This document shows positions 49,186 to 62,600 of a stretch of DNA of 64,000 nt, in pieces. Position numbers and translations under genes: made by a program. A model generated the notes under the pieces. That model was given only the letters and a program-made list of their open reading frames with translations. It did not search any database and was not told where the DNA came from. Source of the stretch: Tiliqua scincoides. Lineage: Eukaryota > Chordata > Lepidosauria > Squamata > Scincidae. The DNA lies in the NCBI RefSeq assembly GCF_035046505.1, contig NC_089822.1, positions 108,889,307 to 108,953,306 of the forward strand. The letters are read 5' to 3'. Within the stretch, counting starts at the first letter, position 1. Every line of letters starts with the position of its first letter.

Positions 49186-49422
49186 GCCATTCTTGCAGGA
49201 CATCACTGTTCATGTTGACGACCCTCAGAGGGTCCCTTTCTTATCCATTCAGCCAGGCACAAGCCAAGCTTGGGCAGCTGATCCAGCCTTATCAGTATTC
49301 TTTGCTCCTGGTGCTTTGAGCCATGTGGGCAGTCTTCTTTCTTTTTTTTAACTCTCTGAGACCTTTGCTTTGCTCAGAGGTGAAGATTTCTATCGATTTG
49401 CTGCCAAGTTGCAGCTGCAGGG

Positions 49423-49449
49423 TCTTTTTTTTTTTTTTTTTTTTTTTTA
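49423..49449. repeat. Poly-T tract downstream of SYDE1
   Basis: An uninterrupted T run of about 27 bases in the probable SYDE1 3' UTR. It could be an A-tail remnant of a minus-strand retrocopy or a simple expansion. Confidence 0.9.
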
Positions 49450-52437
49450 GTTTTCCACACAGTGGGGACATGTAGAAGGAATTAATTCCCGTAATGCTTC
49501 CCAGAAAGAGAGGAAGGGAGTCAGGGTTTTCTTGTCTTTGCTTGAAGAAGTAATATTGAATAAGTAGTATTTATGTAGCACATTTCCTAAGTGCCCAGAG
49601 GTCTTAAACAACCCTTGAAAGTAGGGCAGGATCATGATTTCCCATGGGACCTGTGGGGTGGAGACAGAGACATTGTGCCTTTCCCAAGGCTAGGCTTCTC
49701 AGTGAGCTCACGGTGGAAGTTTTGAACTAGGGACGTCCGTCCAGCTTGTAGTTCCTGTGCACTTGCTCTATACCTTGTGGCTTCTGAAGAGATTCAGCTT
49801 ATCCCTTTAACCTTGGACTGCCTGGGTTGGGGGATCATTCAGTGTTCACCTCCTTCCTGCCTAAGCATCTTGTGAAACATCTGAGCTTGGTGGTCTTTGA
49901 GGAAAGCAGGGAAGGCAAAGCCTGGCTAGTTCCTCTCAGAGGCCCTAAAAGACACAGGAGCTGGGTGGGGGGGAGGTGTATGACAAGTAGGGAAACTTCT
50001 GTCTTTGGACCCTGACTAGTAGACTCAGTGGTGCAATCTTCAGCATATCCTCATTCTTCTGACCTCTTGGCTTCTAGTGCTGTCTTGCTGTGCAGGGCAG
50101 CCCCCCCCTCCCCATTTGTCTGCTAGTACAGGAGCTGGACAGGAGCACAAGCCCTCCTGCAGTACCAATGCGTACCAATGCAAAAACTACTGGGCAGTGG
50201 TTTTAGCATGTCTCTCTCTACTGAGTTGTCACTCCTCCCTTAGTGTGTGACTGTCTGACTAGTGGACATGCTGCTGACTGAGAGGAAAGGAAAATCACTC
50301 TCTCACTAGAGAAAAAAGTAACACCAACCACCGCCATGTTTCAGGGTGCACATGAAATGCCTCTTCCCTGGCTTTTAGACTGAATTTGAGGACATAGCAG
50401 GGTAGTGACCTTACATGGAGTGTTGAGGCAAGGTCTCTCCTCCCTTTAGCTGCTGGCAGGATGCTCCATATTATAGAGCCATTCCTACCTATCCTCACCC
50501 CTCCTGTTCTTGGCTACAGCAGGGTAAAGAACCAGTGTGTGTGGGAAGGGGTCGGGTGGGGAAGGCAGTTGTGCTGAAAATGTTACCTTGTGGGTTTTCA
50601 GTGGACTGGAAAGTCTGCAGCAACTAGGTCTATCCAGCAGAGGGCTACAAAACATTGCATGCAAATCTAGGCTCGTGGCCCTTTTCATAGAGGAGTGTCT
50701 GCTCCGTGGAAAAGCAACTAGGGATGGAGAAGGGAGCTGGCTGCTGTTTTGCTGCTCCAAATCCCAGTGAAACCCTGGGGGAGCTGGTTGAAATGAAGAA
50801 ATGGTTAAGTAGCAACTTTTTTTCTGCTCCTAGTTGGCCTCTTGGGAAATGGAGCCTCCCTCCTACAGGAAATGAGCCATTGGTTATGTTTTGTGTGTGT
50901 GTACTTTTACTCCACTGCCTCTGTCCTTTTCAGACACAGTCCAGTGCCTGACCAGCCCAGCTTTGCAGCACAAAGTGCTTGGCTGCCCCCTCTTGTTTTA
51001 TGATGGAGGAAGCCCTCTGTGTGAAGAAAGCATTTCCTACTTCACCGGAGTCTAACATGTTGGACGAGGCAGGGGAAGCTCCCTCCATTTGCTTCATAAA
51101 ATTGTTTTCATCCAAGGGAGATAAGCACACCTCAGGTAAAGGTGTTTCACGGAGGGCTTAACCACATCTTGGGGGGTGCATGGCTTCTGACACACCAAAA
51201 ACTTGCAGGAAAATTCTGAATGCAATGATGTCATGTCACATGTTTGTTTCATCAGACTTTACTGGGAGACACAAACTGGCACCAGGTGTAAGTCTGTAAT
51301 GTATAGCTGATGCCTTTAGGTGTATCAGGCTACAGCTGCCACTTTTCAAGGGACGCTCCAATCTCACCTTACAAACCCAAGCCACTGAGGGAGTAGTTTT
51401 GGGTTTTTTGCTACTTGTCCCAAACTCTCCACTTACAGTGCAGTTTTCAGCAGGCAATTTCAATGATAAGGGAGCATGTTCCAAGTTTTTGGGGGCCTGC
51501 ACCAGTAGCTAGCTTAATTTGGAAACATGGTACAGAGGATATGGGCCTTTCAATTATGTGTATGTCCTTATGGACAGTTGAAATAGCTGTGAATATACAA
51601 GCACAACAGCTGCTGTGCGTGTTTGTATGTCTGAGAGAGTATGCTTGTCAGTGCTGTGTGTTTTGGGGTACTGATCCTAATTTACATAGCTGTCCTTTTC
51701 CATTACTCCAGCATTCAGTTTAATGAGACTCAAGGACATTTTGCAGCACAAGAGCTGCAGGAGAAAGACAGCCAGCATGCCCTGCTGGAACCAGGGAGAA
51801 TCCTGCAGTGTATAATTTAGGATGGTTATATTGCTGAATTCTCCTCCATATAATAAGGCATGTAGTAGATAAGAAACATCAGCAAAAAGATCACCTTTTT
51901 CTACATTCTGCTATTTTACTACTTGGAGGGAGGTTTAAAAAACATGGGGGCTCAAATATTCTAAGCTCCCTGCATGTATCTTCCTCTCTTCTCGATAGTG
52001 CTCTAGAGACACTATTGCAACCACGTTCAGGAGTGGTTCAGTTCACTGCAAAAAAAAAAAAACACCATTCCAGCCATGAAGACCTCCCTGTATGCTTAGC
52101 GTCAACTTCAACAATGCTGGTCTTGTTATCCCTGCTGCTGCCCCTATAGCCCAGCTATTCTGCCCTGAATGACCAACTCTGCTTCAAAGAAGATAACCAA
52201 ATATCAAAGACACACTATGGATGTAAGTGCAAGTGTGACACCTGTGGCTGCCCACAGCCAGCCATTGGTGATGAAAGTGGACAGGAATGGACTGGTACAA
52301 ACAGCAGGAAAACATTTCCCAGTTACATTTATCACATAAACAGTAAGCACCATCTAGTCATGATAGCTGAAGGCATTGGGTCAGCACATGGCAGTTGCAG
52401 GTATACTGAGGATCAGCTGAAGCTTCTGGGTGCCTGA

Positions 52438-52616
52438 GGGCCCAATCCTATCCAACTTTGCAGCTCTGGTATAGCCACAATGCAACCCTGTGGTAAGGGA
52501 ACAAATATTCCCATACCTTGAGAAGGCCCCAGTGATTACCCCTCCACAACAGGATGCAGCACATACCCCACTGGCACAACTGCACCACTACTGGAAAACT
52601 GGATAGGATTGAGCCC
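52438..52616. mobile_element. H1 MITE copy, TSD TGA/TAA
   Basis: GGGCCCAATCCTATCCAAC to CTGGATAGGATTGAGCCC, in the interval between SYDE1 and the lectin gene. Confidence 0.85.
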
Positions 52617-52914
52617 TAAGACTGCTAGTGCCACCTTTTGCTCTGGCAGTGCCATTGCTCACCCCAAACCCATGCACCCCTTACCTAGTTCCTTCCTCTG
52701 TGCCCAGAACCAATGTGTGACAGAAGTCTCGCTATCCCATGTCTATCTGTCCATTCTGATCCCTAGGTAGCGTGGGGTGGTAGCTGTAAACAAGATGGAA
52801 GTTGCCACACCTAAAAAGTATCCGATTCTTTAAACCATTTATGTATTGCCCAGGAATGTGCTCTAGTCACTGAGCCTGAACCATGAGTCAAGTCACAAGT
52901 TGCCAACCCCCTGA

Positions 52915-53275
52915 CTTATTTATTTATTTTATACAGGTATTTATATACCGCCTTTCTTTGGTTGTCAGACTTCTCAGACTTTAATCCGAGGTGGTTTACC
53001 TAGGCAGGTTGTTCTAAACCCCCGTAGGGATTTTTACAATTGAATAGTTCTAGTCTTTCATAGAACTCCTCGTTCCAGCTGGATTCCTTCCCGATCTGGC
53101 CTCTCTGGCCTTTCGCCTCCCATGCTCCACTTGATGGCAACTCCTCTCTGCCACCGAGGGTCAGCTCATCAGTATATCAGCGTGTTGTCCAGTTGTTTCG
53201 AACTGGCAGCCTCAGATCTTCAGGCATACAAGGTGGCAGCTCTACCATCTGAGCCAGACCTGCCTCCTGCTCCTG
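52915..53275 (-). mobile_element. tRNA-derived SINE, minus orientation
   Basis: On the minus strand it begins near 53260 with TGGCTCAGATGGTAGAGCTG (box A-like) and CTGCCAGTTCGAAACAACTG (box B-like). It ends with GGCGGTATATAAATACCTG and an ATTTATTTATTT-complement tail at 52917-52935. Confidence 0.7.
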
Positions 53276-53416
53276 TGACTTGACTCACAAGTCTGTATGT
53301 GGCTGTTGTGACTCGATCTGAGCCACATAGAGTCATTTTGACTTGAGTTGTGAGTGAGAAATGAGTTGAGGTGTAAGTTAAGTGTGACTCCACAGAAAAG
53401 GAGGTGCTGGAAAGGG

Positions 53417-53436
53417 GTGTGTGTGTGTGTGTGTGT
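53417..53436. repeat. (GT)n microsatellite
   Basis: Ten GT units. Confidence 0.95.
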
Positions 53437-54384
53437 TGAAGCTTATTCTGGGTTTATATTCAGATATTTGTTCCTATTGCAAGAATATCCTCCCCCATCC
53501 ATTGGGCTCCCCTCCCTCATCCAACAAAATAAAAATCAGTCCATCCATTCATCCAATTGTCGATTCCTAGATCACCAAGAGAGCCCCACATCTGAGCCGT
53601 CCTGCCTTCTTCAGCCAAAACAAAAACTACCAAAAAGCACGTAAGCCTTCCTGCTCCCTTTCACCCCTCAGCCCTGCCTCCTGGAAGCAATCTACCCTCC
53701 TCCCACCATGTATGCCTGCTTCTGTTGATCAGAATGCCAGTTTCCAGATCAGCCATGAGGTCTGTGGCATGATGCAGAAGCAGCAAAAAAAGTAAGCAAG
53801 CATACACACATAAAACAGTCACAAGCACACACAAAAGGCTAGTTGTTGCTCAAGTCATGATTCACTGCGGAGTCACTGGCTCTGAATCGCTAGTTGGTTG
53901 GAGTCAGTGACGTCCATGTCTTCAGTTAGCACAAGTCACAAAAAAATCAGTGTTTTCATGACTCAAGTGCCCATCACTGATACTGTATTTCTTGCTGATT
54001 GGCAAGTCAAAGCAATTTACAATCATTAAACTGCACATCATAAAAAATAAAACAAAGGTAATTTTGGGCAGATAGTCCCAAAATTAGTTTAGCCTGACAG
54101 ACAAACTTTCAAATGAGTTAATTACCTTAAGTATTTTAGGGACTGACTTTACCCTCAACAGTAAATGTCATTTTCTTTTTTGCAGAAACAATAATCTATT
54201 GTCTGCAAAGATGTCAAACACAACAGTATACAAATATCTTGCTTCACATCAGCATGTTCCAAGAAAATAGCATTTTGCAAAACACTATACTGTACTTATA
54301 AAAGCAGAAGCTGTTGCACATCCAAACTACAAAAACAAATTAGCATGCTGAGTGCATTCACCAAGTTAGCAGATTTACAGATGT

Positions 54385-54390
54385 TTTATT
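54385..54390 (-). terminator. Polyadenylation signal (AATAAA on minus) for the lectin gene
   Basis: The plus strand reads TTTATT, which is AATAAA on the minus strand, 229 bases past the lectin stop codon. This gives a short 3' UTR. Confidence 0.5.
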
Positions 54391-54436
54391 GAAAGCTGTA
54401 CAACTTTGGTTTTCTTGTACAGCATCTGAGCATTCC

Positions 54437-54464
54437 TCACTCACTCACTCACTCACTCACTCAC
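54437..54464. repeat. (CTCA)n microsatellite
   Basis: Seven CTCA units, immediately downstream of the lectin polyadenylation region. Confidence 0.95.
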
Positions 54465-54618
54465 AAAATCCTGCAGTACTGGGTAGAACCAGAGGGTATG
54501 CAGTTGAACTTGCCATCAAGTTTCTTTGGTTGTCAAGCAGTGAAGTGAGCTGGAAGGTTTTTTGGTGCTGAAAGCTGGGGGCAGCATAGCAAAGTAGGGG
54601 AAACTCCACCGCACTGAA

Positions 54619-56613
54619 TTAATGCTTCCTTTCACAGATCCAGTGATGTGCCTCTGTGCAGGGGTTGTCATACCAGAAGCTGTCTTTCATCATTAGTCCA
54701 CAGTTCTCAGCCTTTCCACCGTTGGGCTGACCTTGACGCCAGTAGCTACAAGGACAAAACACTGGCTTAAAATGAGAGATGTTAACATTCCGGTTTCATT
54801 TTTCTTAAGACTCTAAAGGAAATTGCAGGAAAATGTGTGTCCAAAATGTTGGAAGAAAGCAAAGATCATTGCTGAATAAAGAAGAAAGGTTTCTGCATAG
54901 GTGTCCCAAACCAGCATTACAAGATTTGGTAAGGATTCTAAATAGCAGGCTAGACAACTAAAAATTAACTCAGCTTTTAGGTCAGAGGCTGCCTGACAAT
55001 ATTCAGATAATGGTTAATATAATGAGTGCAGTGGACAAATAAGGATGTTCTACTGCCTTTTCTTACTGAACGTGGGAAAGACCTTTGATAGGGAATGTAA
55101 AATGGCAGCAACTGAGTATTCTATCTGGGAAACAACTTCAAACACTGGATTAGAAAAAGCATCTTGTTATAAACAATTTGTTGCAAGATTTGTTGCTGTG
55201 GCCCCATTAGATGAATTCAAGCTTTCCCATAGAATGAGGCACTGCTGTTACGAAGCTGTCACAGCAACTGTGGTATAAAACTAGCAATGTCAAACATCCT
55301 TGGCTAAATAGACCTGCATTGTACAATGGAGCCTGGATGTGGAGAACACAGATTCAGTCTCTGCTCAGCTGTGAAGCTTGCTAGGTGGCCTCCTTCAGCC
55401 TTGTCACTTTCTCTCTGAAGCTCATGGATCTCCCAGGCAAAAACACTGCTCTGAGCTGCTGGGAGGATGTGGATGGAATGTAAATGTTGCGAGTTTATAA
55501 TGGGTAATAGGAAACATGGTCAGAGGCTAGCAGAGTTAAGAGAACCCAGATGGAGAGCTGGGGGAGGTGGTTTGGCATAGAGTTATGGAATACCTCTTGT
55601 AGTCAGGTCCTACACGTGTTCCATCCACCCACTTCCAATCACCATCAAGCATATGGTCAGTGAGGCCAATCCAGCAGGTTGAAGCTTTCATTATTTCTGC
55701 AATATGGCCCTGATGCAGAGAGAATACATTTCAGAAGAGTAATAACCACAGTCGTAGCCACCCTTAGTTCAATAAGTAATTTAGGTCACTCCTTCCCATC
55801 TCCCCTATTGGTCAAGGATGGCCTTAGGAGGCTTTCTAAGACATTCTGAGACACAGGGAGGCCACATGCGGCCTTCCTGTGCCTCAGAACTTCTTCCAAC
55901 ACCTTGGGATCCACTATCGGGGGTGCGAATTGGCACCCCTTCAAGACATGGTACCCAGGGCAAAGTACCTCCTGCCCCCCTTAGCTACGCCACTGGGGCC
56001 AGATGCAACATCCTAGTGAAACTCTGCTCCTGTGTATTTGCAGATTACATGAGTTGAGAAGTCATACAAGCAGACTCATCCCAACTCAGTGTGTTACACA
56101 CTCATAGGGTTTTTCTGTTAAGGTGAAGGATCCCCATCCAGTACTGTGTACACCCTCATAGACTGGTTTGAGCTGAGGGTCTTGCCTCTCTCTCACTCTA
56201 TGCAAAATACAGCAGCATCATTAGCCAGGTAGGAAGATTTCTTGTGGAATGATGATCTTTGAAAGATCCATGATAATCTGAAATACTCTTGCAAGATCCG
56301 CTTGTAGAGACCAGTGGTGGTCAATGTCTGTATTCTTGGAGGGTACTTTATTCTCTCAAAAATGCCATGAGGGCCAGAAGCATATTTTGCTCAGGCAACC
56401 CGGGTCTACATCAAATTGCTTTGCTTATCACCTTCCTCCTCTCTAGCCACTCAGCTTTACCAACCTTCTCTTCTGTACTGCTGATCATCACTAGGTGGGA
56501 CTCCATGGAAGTGCATGATTGGTTAGCAACATCCCAAGTTCCCGGTGAGCGGGACAAGAAGTAGTAGCTGTCCTGAATGAGGATCCAATCCCAGGCAGAG
56601 GGGATGCAGGCTG
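54619..56613 (-). CDS. Three exons encoding a single group II-like C-type lectin domain
   Basis: Exon A (56613-56465) gives ACIPSAWDWILIQDSYYFLS and SPGTWDVANQSC to ISSTEEK. Exon B (55709-55594) gives CWIGLTDHMLDGDWKWVDGT. Exon C (54745-54619) gives YWRQGQPNGGKAENCG to HHWICERKH. The three-exon split matches ASGR/CD209-type lectin domains. The four core cysteines are present (NQSC, AENC, NPC, WIC), as is the WIGL core. Odd points: the sugar-specificity triplet is QPN rather than EPN or QPD, the WND motif reads WYD, and the usual GSCYYF cysteine is replaced in DSYYF although its N-terminal partner remains. An extra cysteine precedes WIGL. A minus-strand AATAAA at 54390-54385 is a plausible polyadenylation signal. 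Confidence 0.88.
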
Positions 56614-59600
56614 CTGTGAGAGGGAAAGCAGATTTTACCCACTTTTTGCAGGCAGAAAGGAAAAAAAAATGTTTCCAGTAAGTATTCTGGATATTACAGT
56701 ATCCAGGAAGTATTCGTGTTAGGACTAGTTCTGGAAGGCTCAAGAGTACATTCCCCTTTCATCTTATGCAATTTAAACAGAGCATGGAACTTCCGTATTC
56801 AGAGGCAGTACAGTATATCTCTGAGTTCTAGGGAGCAAACAATACAGCTATGGCATAATTTCTGGAAGCATCTGGCTAATTGCTGCTGGGCACCAAGTGC
56901 TGGAGTAAATGAACCAGTGTATGATTCAGCAAGGCAGTTCTTCTGTTTGGGGGGCTCCTGCTCCATCTACTGTGCTGCAGGAACAACTTTCAGAGGACCA
57001 GCCTTGCTTGCCTGTTGCAGCAGAAAAAAGTAAGTAATTCTTGTGGGAGCTTGGTTACAGTGACCCATACTTCAGTAATTTCAAGATGGGACTACTGCAA
57101 TGCACTCTGTGTGGGGCTACCCTCTAAAACACCTCGGAAACTGTAATCAGTGCAGAATGTGGCTGCTCGAGTGGTTACGGGGACCAGACGATATGACTCG
57201 GCTGGACCACTATTTCAGCAGTTACCCTGGCAGCCCATTTGCTTCCGTTCCCAATTCAAGGTACTAGTTCTAACCCTTTAGGCCCTCCATGATATCAGTC
57301 CAAGCTATCTGAAAGGCTGCCTCCTTCCATACATTCCAGCCTACCCTCTTAGGTCATCTGAGGGAGTTCTTCTACCAAGTGCCACCTTTGTCCCAAATGA
57401 GATGGGTGGCAGCTTGGGGGCAAGCCTTCTCTCCCTCTCTCATGGCTTTTTGGTGAAATTGCTGTGACTTGACTGCCTCCCTGGACTTATTTGTTCCCCA
57501 TTGACCCAATGATATTTGCTAGATTTTGCTGTTTTGGTTTACGTTTTATGTTAAAATTTAATGTTTTAATGCCTTATTTGATGTTTTTACCTATATACCA
57601 TTACCGATACTTTGACCAATACTTTGACCTTTACCAATACTTTTAACTTGATTCTAATATTCTGTAAGCTGTCTTAGGGCCCAATCCTATCAAACTTTCC
57701 AGCAGCCACAGTGCAGTCCCGAGGTGAGGGAACAAATGTTCCCATACCTTGAGGAGGCCTCTATGACTGCTCCCCCCCACCACAGAATGCAGCGCATGCC
57801 CCATTGGCATGGTTACACCAGCACTGGAAAGTTGGATAGGATTGAGCCCTTAGACATTTGCTTTGGAATGAGAAAGGTGGGATATAAATTTCTTAAATAA
57901 ATAAAAATAAACTTAAAGACTAGTGAATGTATTATCGCTGAAGTTTTTGTGGACTGGAGCCAACTTAATCAGATTCATGAAGTGAAATTCTCAGTAGGTG
58001 GATGTATATATAATTTTATTTCCCCCCCCTCTACATCCGTGTATAGAATTATGGACCTGGTGGCCAGAGGACTGTGAAATGCAAGCAGGGTATGTGGCCA
58101 TTCTTATATAAAGTATATGTGATAGAAGCCCAGCAATAAATTGCCACAGCAGTAATTGGTGATAACACAGTCTTCCTGGCTACGCAAAGTTATTTGACAG
58201 ATGGCATGGATCAAGAAACCATTGTTCCTGTTTAAGCCTATCTATATCTCATATATGAAATAAGCACAGTGACAAATGGCAATACTGTGGTCTTTGAGGC
58301 TAACTTAAGATATGTAGCATGTGCAAAGAGACAGGAAAACACTTTCTCCATTTAAATCTGAGAAGATAGGATTAGGACTCCTGTTCAATTCTAACTCATC
58401 TGTTTCATGCTGGAGTCTCCCTTGAAAGTTCCTTGTGCTCGATTAGTGACCTTTAATCAGCAGTACAGTGTCCTGGGAGATTGAAATGCTCTCAGAACAT
58501 TTCATAGCCCTCTGGTTCTGTGGGTGACATTCTCCACCCCCACCCATGTGAATATATTTTGTGTTTGTGCTTACGTACAATTAGCAACCATGGATGTGCA
58601 TCTGATGAAGGGGGCTCGAGTCCACAAAAGCTTAATATCTTCACCTTTATGGTGCTGCAAGAGTCTGCTGATTTCACTTTGATGACAGAGAGTGTCACGA
58701 CGTGGAAGCTGATGACACTGAGGACTGGGGAGCCAACTGCTGTGGCTGCTGAAGAGCGCTTGTTACAGGGATGCATCGTAATGAGCTAGAATAGCCATGA
58801 ATCTTTCTGGGTGACCTTGGGCCAGTCACTATCTCTCAGCTTCACCTACCTCACAGGGTTGTTGTGAGGGCAAAAGGAGGAGAGGAACAATGCACAGCAC
58901 CCTGAGTTTCTTGGAGGAAGGGTGGTATAAAAATGTGAAAAATAAATAAATATCAGTACCAAAGGAGGCCTAGGGAAGAGCAAGCCTACCCTGATCTTTC
59001 CATCTAAGTCCTCCACACACTCCTGTAATGCTTGTCATCAGCACTGAATGGGAGGGTACAACCCTGGCATTGTCCCTCTCCTCTCACATTCAAATGGCTG
59101 CCCAGTCTTACCACTGCCCTGTTTTCAGCATCTCCCAGCTCCACCACCAACCCTTTCCTCTCTACACCTGCTGCTAAAACTCTTTGGTCTTATAGCTGGC
59201 AATAAAGTAGTGATTGCATCACGTGTCACCACTGCCTACTATAATGACCCACTGCTTGCTGATATTCGGCATAGAAACAGGATACAGAGGTAACTTGGAC
59301 AGAACAGAACCTCAGGTTAAAGGCTGAGCTGGTGGAGTCTGTGAGAAAACAGCTATATCATAAGGGTCTTACTGCTGACAGGTTGTGCTGAGGGAGCAGA
59401 GCTTTGACAGTCACAGTAATGTACACCAGTTAATCAACGATGACAGAACTATGGAAATTTGAGTATTATAAGACTAGCAAAATGGTCCAGAAGGCGTTAT
59501 AAACCTGCAGCTCTGATTGATCAACATGGCCACTTCCAACTGTCTATTCAAAATTCTCTCCAAGAGTTCTATTGGCTTTTACTATGGGTCAATTGCCAGT

Positions 59601-62600
59601 AATGTTGAGAGAGTGCATCTTGATTGGCCACAGAAGCTGAGAGGGACAAAATAAAAGGGGCAGCCGAGACAGTGAGTAGGGTTGGTTGTTGGGATTCAAA
59701 GGCAGCATTCCCAGAAGAAAAACAAAGAGGCAGAGAATATGAAGGCCAGGAGAGGAACTTGTGACTGATAGGGTGCAATCCTAACCCCTTATGTCAGTAC
59801 TTTCCACCACTGACATAAGGGCAATGCAGCTCTGAGGTAAAGGAACAAACATTCCCTCACTTTGAGGAGGCCTCCGCGAGTGACACCCAACTGCAGGATG
59901 CAGGACATGTCCCATTGGCATGGAAAGCACTGGCTGGAAAGCACTGACATAAGGGGTTAGGATTGTGGCCTTAGAGGCTGGGGGAGGGAGCAGTTAAGGG
60001 AACCTTCCCTGAAGACCCTTTGGAATGAAGAGCCAGGAGTGGGCTACTCAGTGATGTCTTCCAGATGGTGATTCAGCCAGTGGTGTAGCTAGAGGGGGAG
60101 CAAAGCACTAAGTTTTGCAGGAAGCCTCACTGTGGTGTTCAAGCAGCCCTTTGGGCTATTCTGGGCTGCAAGAGCAATGCCTCTGTTTTGCTCTAGTGGC
60201 CCAGAATGGCTCTGAAGGGAAGAAGGAGCGGCTACTTGCATGCTGCGATGAGGCTTCCTGAAAAACCTATTGCTTTGTACCCCCTCTAGCTATGCCACTG
60301 GATTCAGCAAAAGCATGAGGCTGAGGCCTTTGGTGCAAGGACCTTAGGGAAAACTTCAGGAAGGAGCTTCCTGGGTTTGCAGAATAAACCAGCTTGCTTT
60401 CCAGGGAAGCATGAATATGACTGAGGGGAGATGGGAAGGGGTAATTGGTGACCTCAGTTACTTAGGGAATTGAACTATCGTTATAGGATCTAGTTATTCT
60501 TGTATGGAGTAACCTTATAAGGAACAGAGCATCTAAGCAAATAAAGCTTAGCAACCTGTCTGAATAAAGTTTATTTTGTTGGTTCAGTTTAATATGCGTA
60601 TTAGTTGTGTGATCCCTTCCACACCTAACCATAGGAAAGGTTTCTAGTATATGGTGGCAGTTGATGGCTAATTTTAAAAATCCTTCTTGTTACCATTGAA
60701 AAGGACTTTGCAGGTAAGATTTTAGAGTCCCCCCTTGGTGTTCATATGACCATGTGAGGGTGTTAAGAGAAAGGGAATTTAACTCATCTCATCTCTCCAT
60801 AACCCCCTTTCATGTGACATGCAGTGGCAACAGCAGTGGGATTCAAACCCAGTTGATCATGAACTATGAACCTGTAGGGGAATTGGATTTTAAATTGAGG
60901 GCTAGAATTTTTCTAGAGTTGTGCTCATATTGCTGGAGGTGAAAAGATGACAGGCTCCTTTTCTGCATATAAGGAAGCACTGTTGCAAACGTGTCAAACT
61001 TGTAATACTGTGAAGCCCAAGCTAATAAGCTGTGAGTACAGGGGGATGCAGCATGAACGACAAGGGCTTCAGCTGGCAGAGCAATGCAAGAAGCAATTGC
61101 AGATGAAGGCAGGATAGAGGCTGCAGGGTGAGCAAAAACAGCAAGCGCCATGATGGAGAGATTGAAAGTAGAAGAAAGGGCAATTCTTGATTATGATGGA
61201 ACTATTATGATGATTTAGATCTCCCCCCCCCCCCAACAGTCCTTTGGGGTCACTTTGCTAGAGTGCTGTTTTCCCCATGAACTCATGCTGCTTCCTATGC
61301 TCCATCAATGTAAAGCTACCTGGCTTCTTTGTTAAAAATCAACACCTTTTCCTACTGACTATTTATTTTCCCTTCCCTCTCTTCTCTTGCAGCACCACGT
61401 CTCACTCCTTGGAGCAAGGCTGAATGAAGACCTCTTGACAGCTGAGGGGGCATTCCAAATGCTGCCCCCTCTTACATGATGATGCACCAGCCTCTCCTCC
61501 CCTCCACATTTCTCCTCCTCTTTGCCTCCATCTTCCTTCCACTCCCTGGAATGGAAAAGGAAGAGCAGTGGAGGAAGATGGATGCCCCCAAATCTGCTGC
61601 CTCAGGTTGCTGCTTCAGTTGACCTCATGGTCTTGCCTTGGGGAAATTACTCCTGGCAGTTGCCAAAGCATTTTCTTCTCTTCCCTCCCTTCAAGATTTA
61701 CTCCTTTCTTGAACCATCCATTTGGCCATACCTTCAGCCCCTACCAGATCTACTTTCCTATCAGGTCCCTTTAAAGTTGATTGTAAGCCCTCTGGACAGA
61801 AAACATGTTCTTTTGTATGCTGGATAGTGCTTCACATTTAGCACACAGTTTGTGGCAATAGGTTAAATCAGGGGTGTCCAAAGTTTTTGGCAGGAGGGCC
61901 ACATTGTCTCTCTGACACTGTGACACATAAGATTTGAATAAATTTACATAAGTTTACATAAATGAATATATTAAAGATGAACTTATATGAATGAATGAAT
62001 GGTCTTGCAATAGCTCAAGACCTATAAAAGGCCTTGCACAAAGCAAGGCTGGCCTTTCATTTGCTGCCACTACTGCATCATAGACGTGAAACAGCAAGCA
62101 GTGGAAAGAGCCCTCATCCCACAGCTCATGCGGGAGGTCAAACAGTCGCCCTCACGCTGAGAGCAGTTGCATCAGGCTGGGGGCTCCCTGAGGGCTGCAT
62201 TGAGAGGTTTCGGGGGCCACAAGTGGCCCCAGGGCCGGGGTTTGGGCAGTGATGAAGCTAGGGTGAATGTGTCCTCAAACACAGGCACATGACTCAGTGC
62301 TTTGAAGAACTATAGAGTGCTTGCTAGGCAGAGATGATTGGATCACAGCTGCAGCACTCAAAACAGGTCTCGGGTTAAGTAGGGTAGGAATAGGAGATGT
62401 GGAGCCCTGTGACTTTGGTTGTCAGTTCTCCATAGATAAGTTGATTTCCTTGCCCCATGAGAAGATGCCCTTTGGCACAAACTGTCCACTCAGTCTATCT
62501 GACCACACGCATGCTTCCTCCCTGGACATGGTGAACAAAGTGCCTGGAGGGGAACAAGGTGTGCTGCAGGACTTACTGCGGCAGATATTGCTGCGGGTAC

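Larger units (their letters stand above)
49186..54384. other. SYDE1 3' UTR and intergenic region before the lectin gene
   Basis: I saw no AATAAA in the first 3 kb after the SYDE1 stop, so its 3' end is undefined. Repeats are a poly-T tract, the MITE at 52438-52616, a minus-strand SINE (52915-53275) and a GT microsatellite. No further gene was recognised. The SYDE1 and lectin genes converge here. Confidence 0.55.
56614..62576 (-). other. 5.9-kb intron between the cysteine-rich exon and the first lectin exon
   Basis: I looked for a fibronectin-II signature (Cys-x-Phe-Pro-Phe with following Trp/Cys pairs) on the minus strand and saw none. The intron carries a CR1/L2-like LINE 3' end (about 57060-57900) with a MITE inside it, a MIR-like SINE (58805-58955), a MITE at 59771-59970, a hAT element (60078-60300) and a degraded hAT copy (61869-62250). 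Sequence around 58580-58690 resembles a dispersed repeat found in other reptiles that I cannot name. The rest is unremarkable. Confidence 0.6.

Noticed and set aside
58492-58789. Open frames on both strands near 58.6 kb.
   Set aside because: The underlying sequence (GATGAAGGGGGCTCGAGTCC and following) resembles a dispersed reptile repeat rather than an exon.
59380-60670. A possible old solo LTR: AAATAAAAGGGGC as a TATA-like box, later AATAAAGCTT, then a TATGGTGGCAG block like a primer-binding site.
   Set aside because: No second LTR, no clear TG...CA ends and no recognisable viral coding region. The interval is also cut by a MITE and a hAT element, so boundaries cannot be supported.
56614-62576. 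Search for a fibronectin-II or extra lectin exon in the large lectin-gene intron.
   Set aside because: Candidate Phe-Pro-Phe codon strings near 60769 and 61555 have no accompanying cysteines or splice sites.
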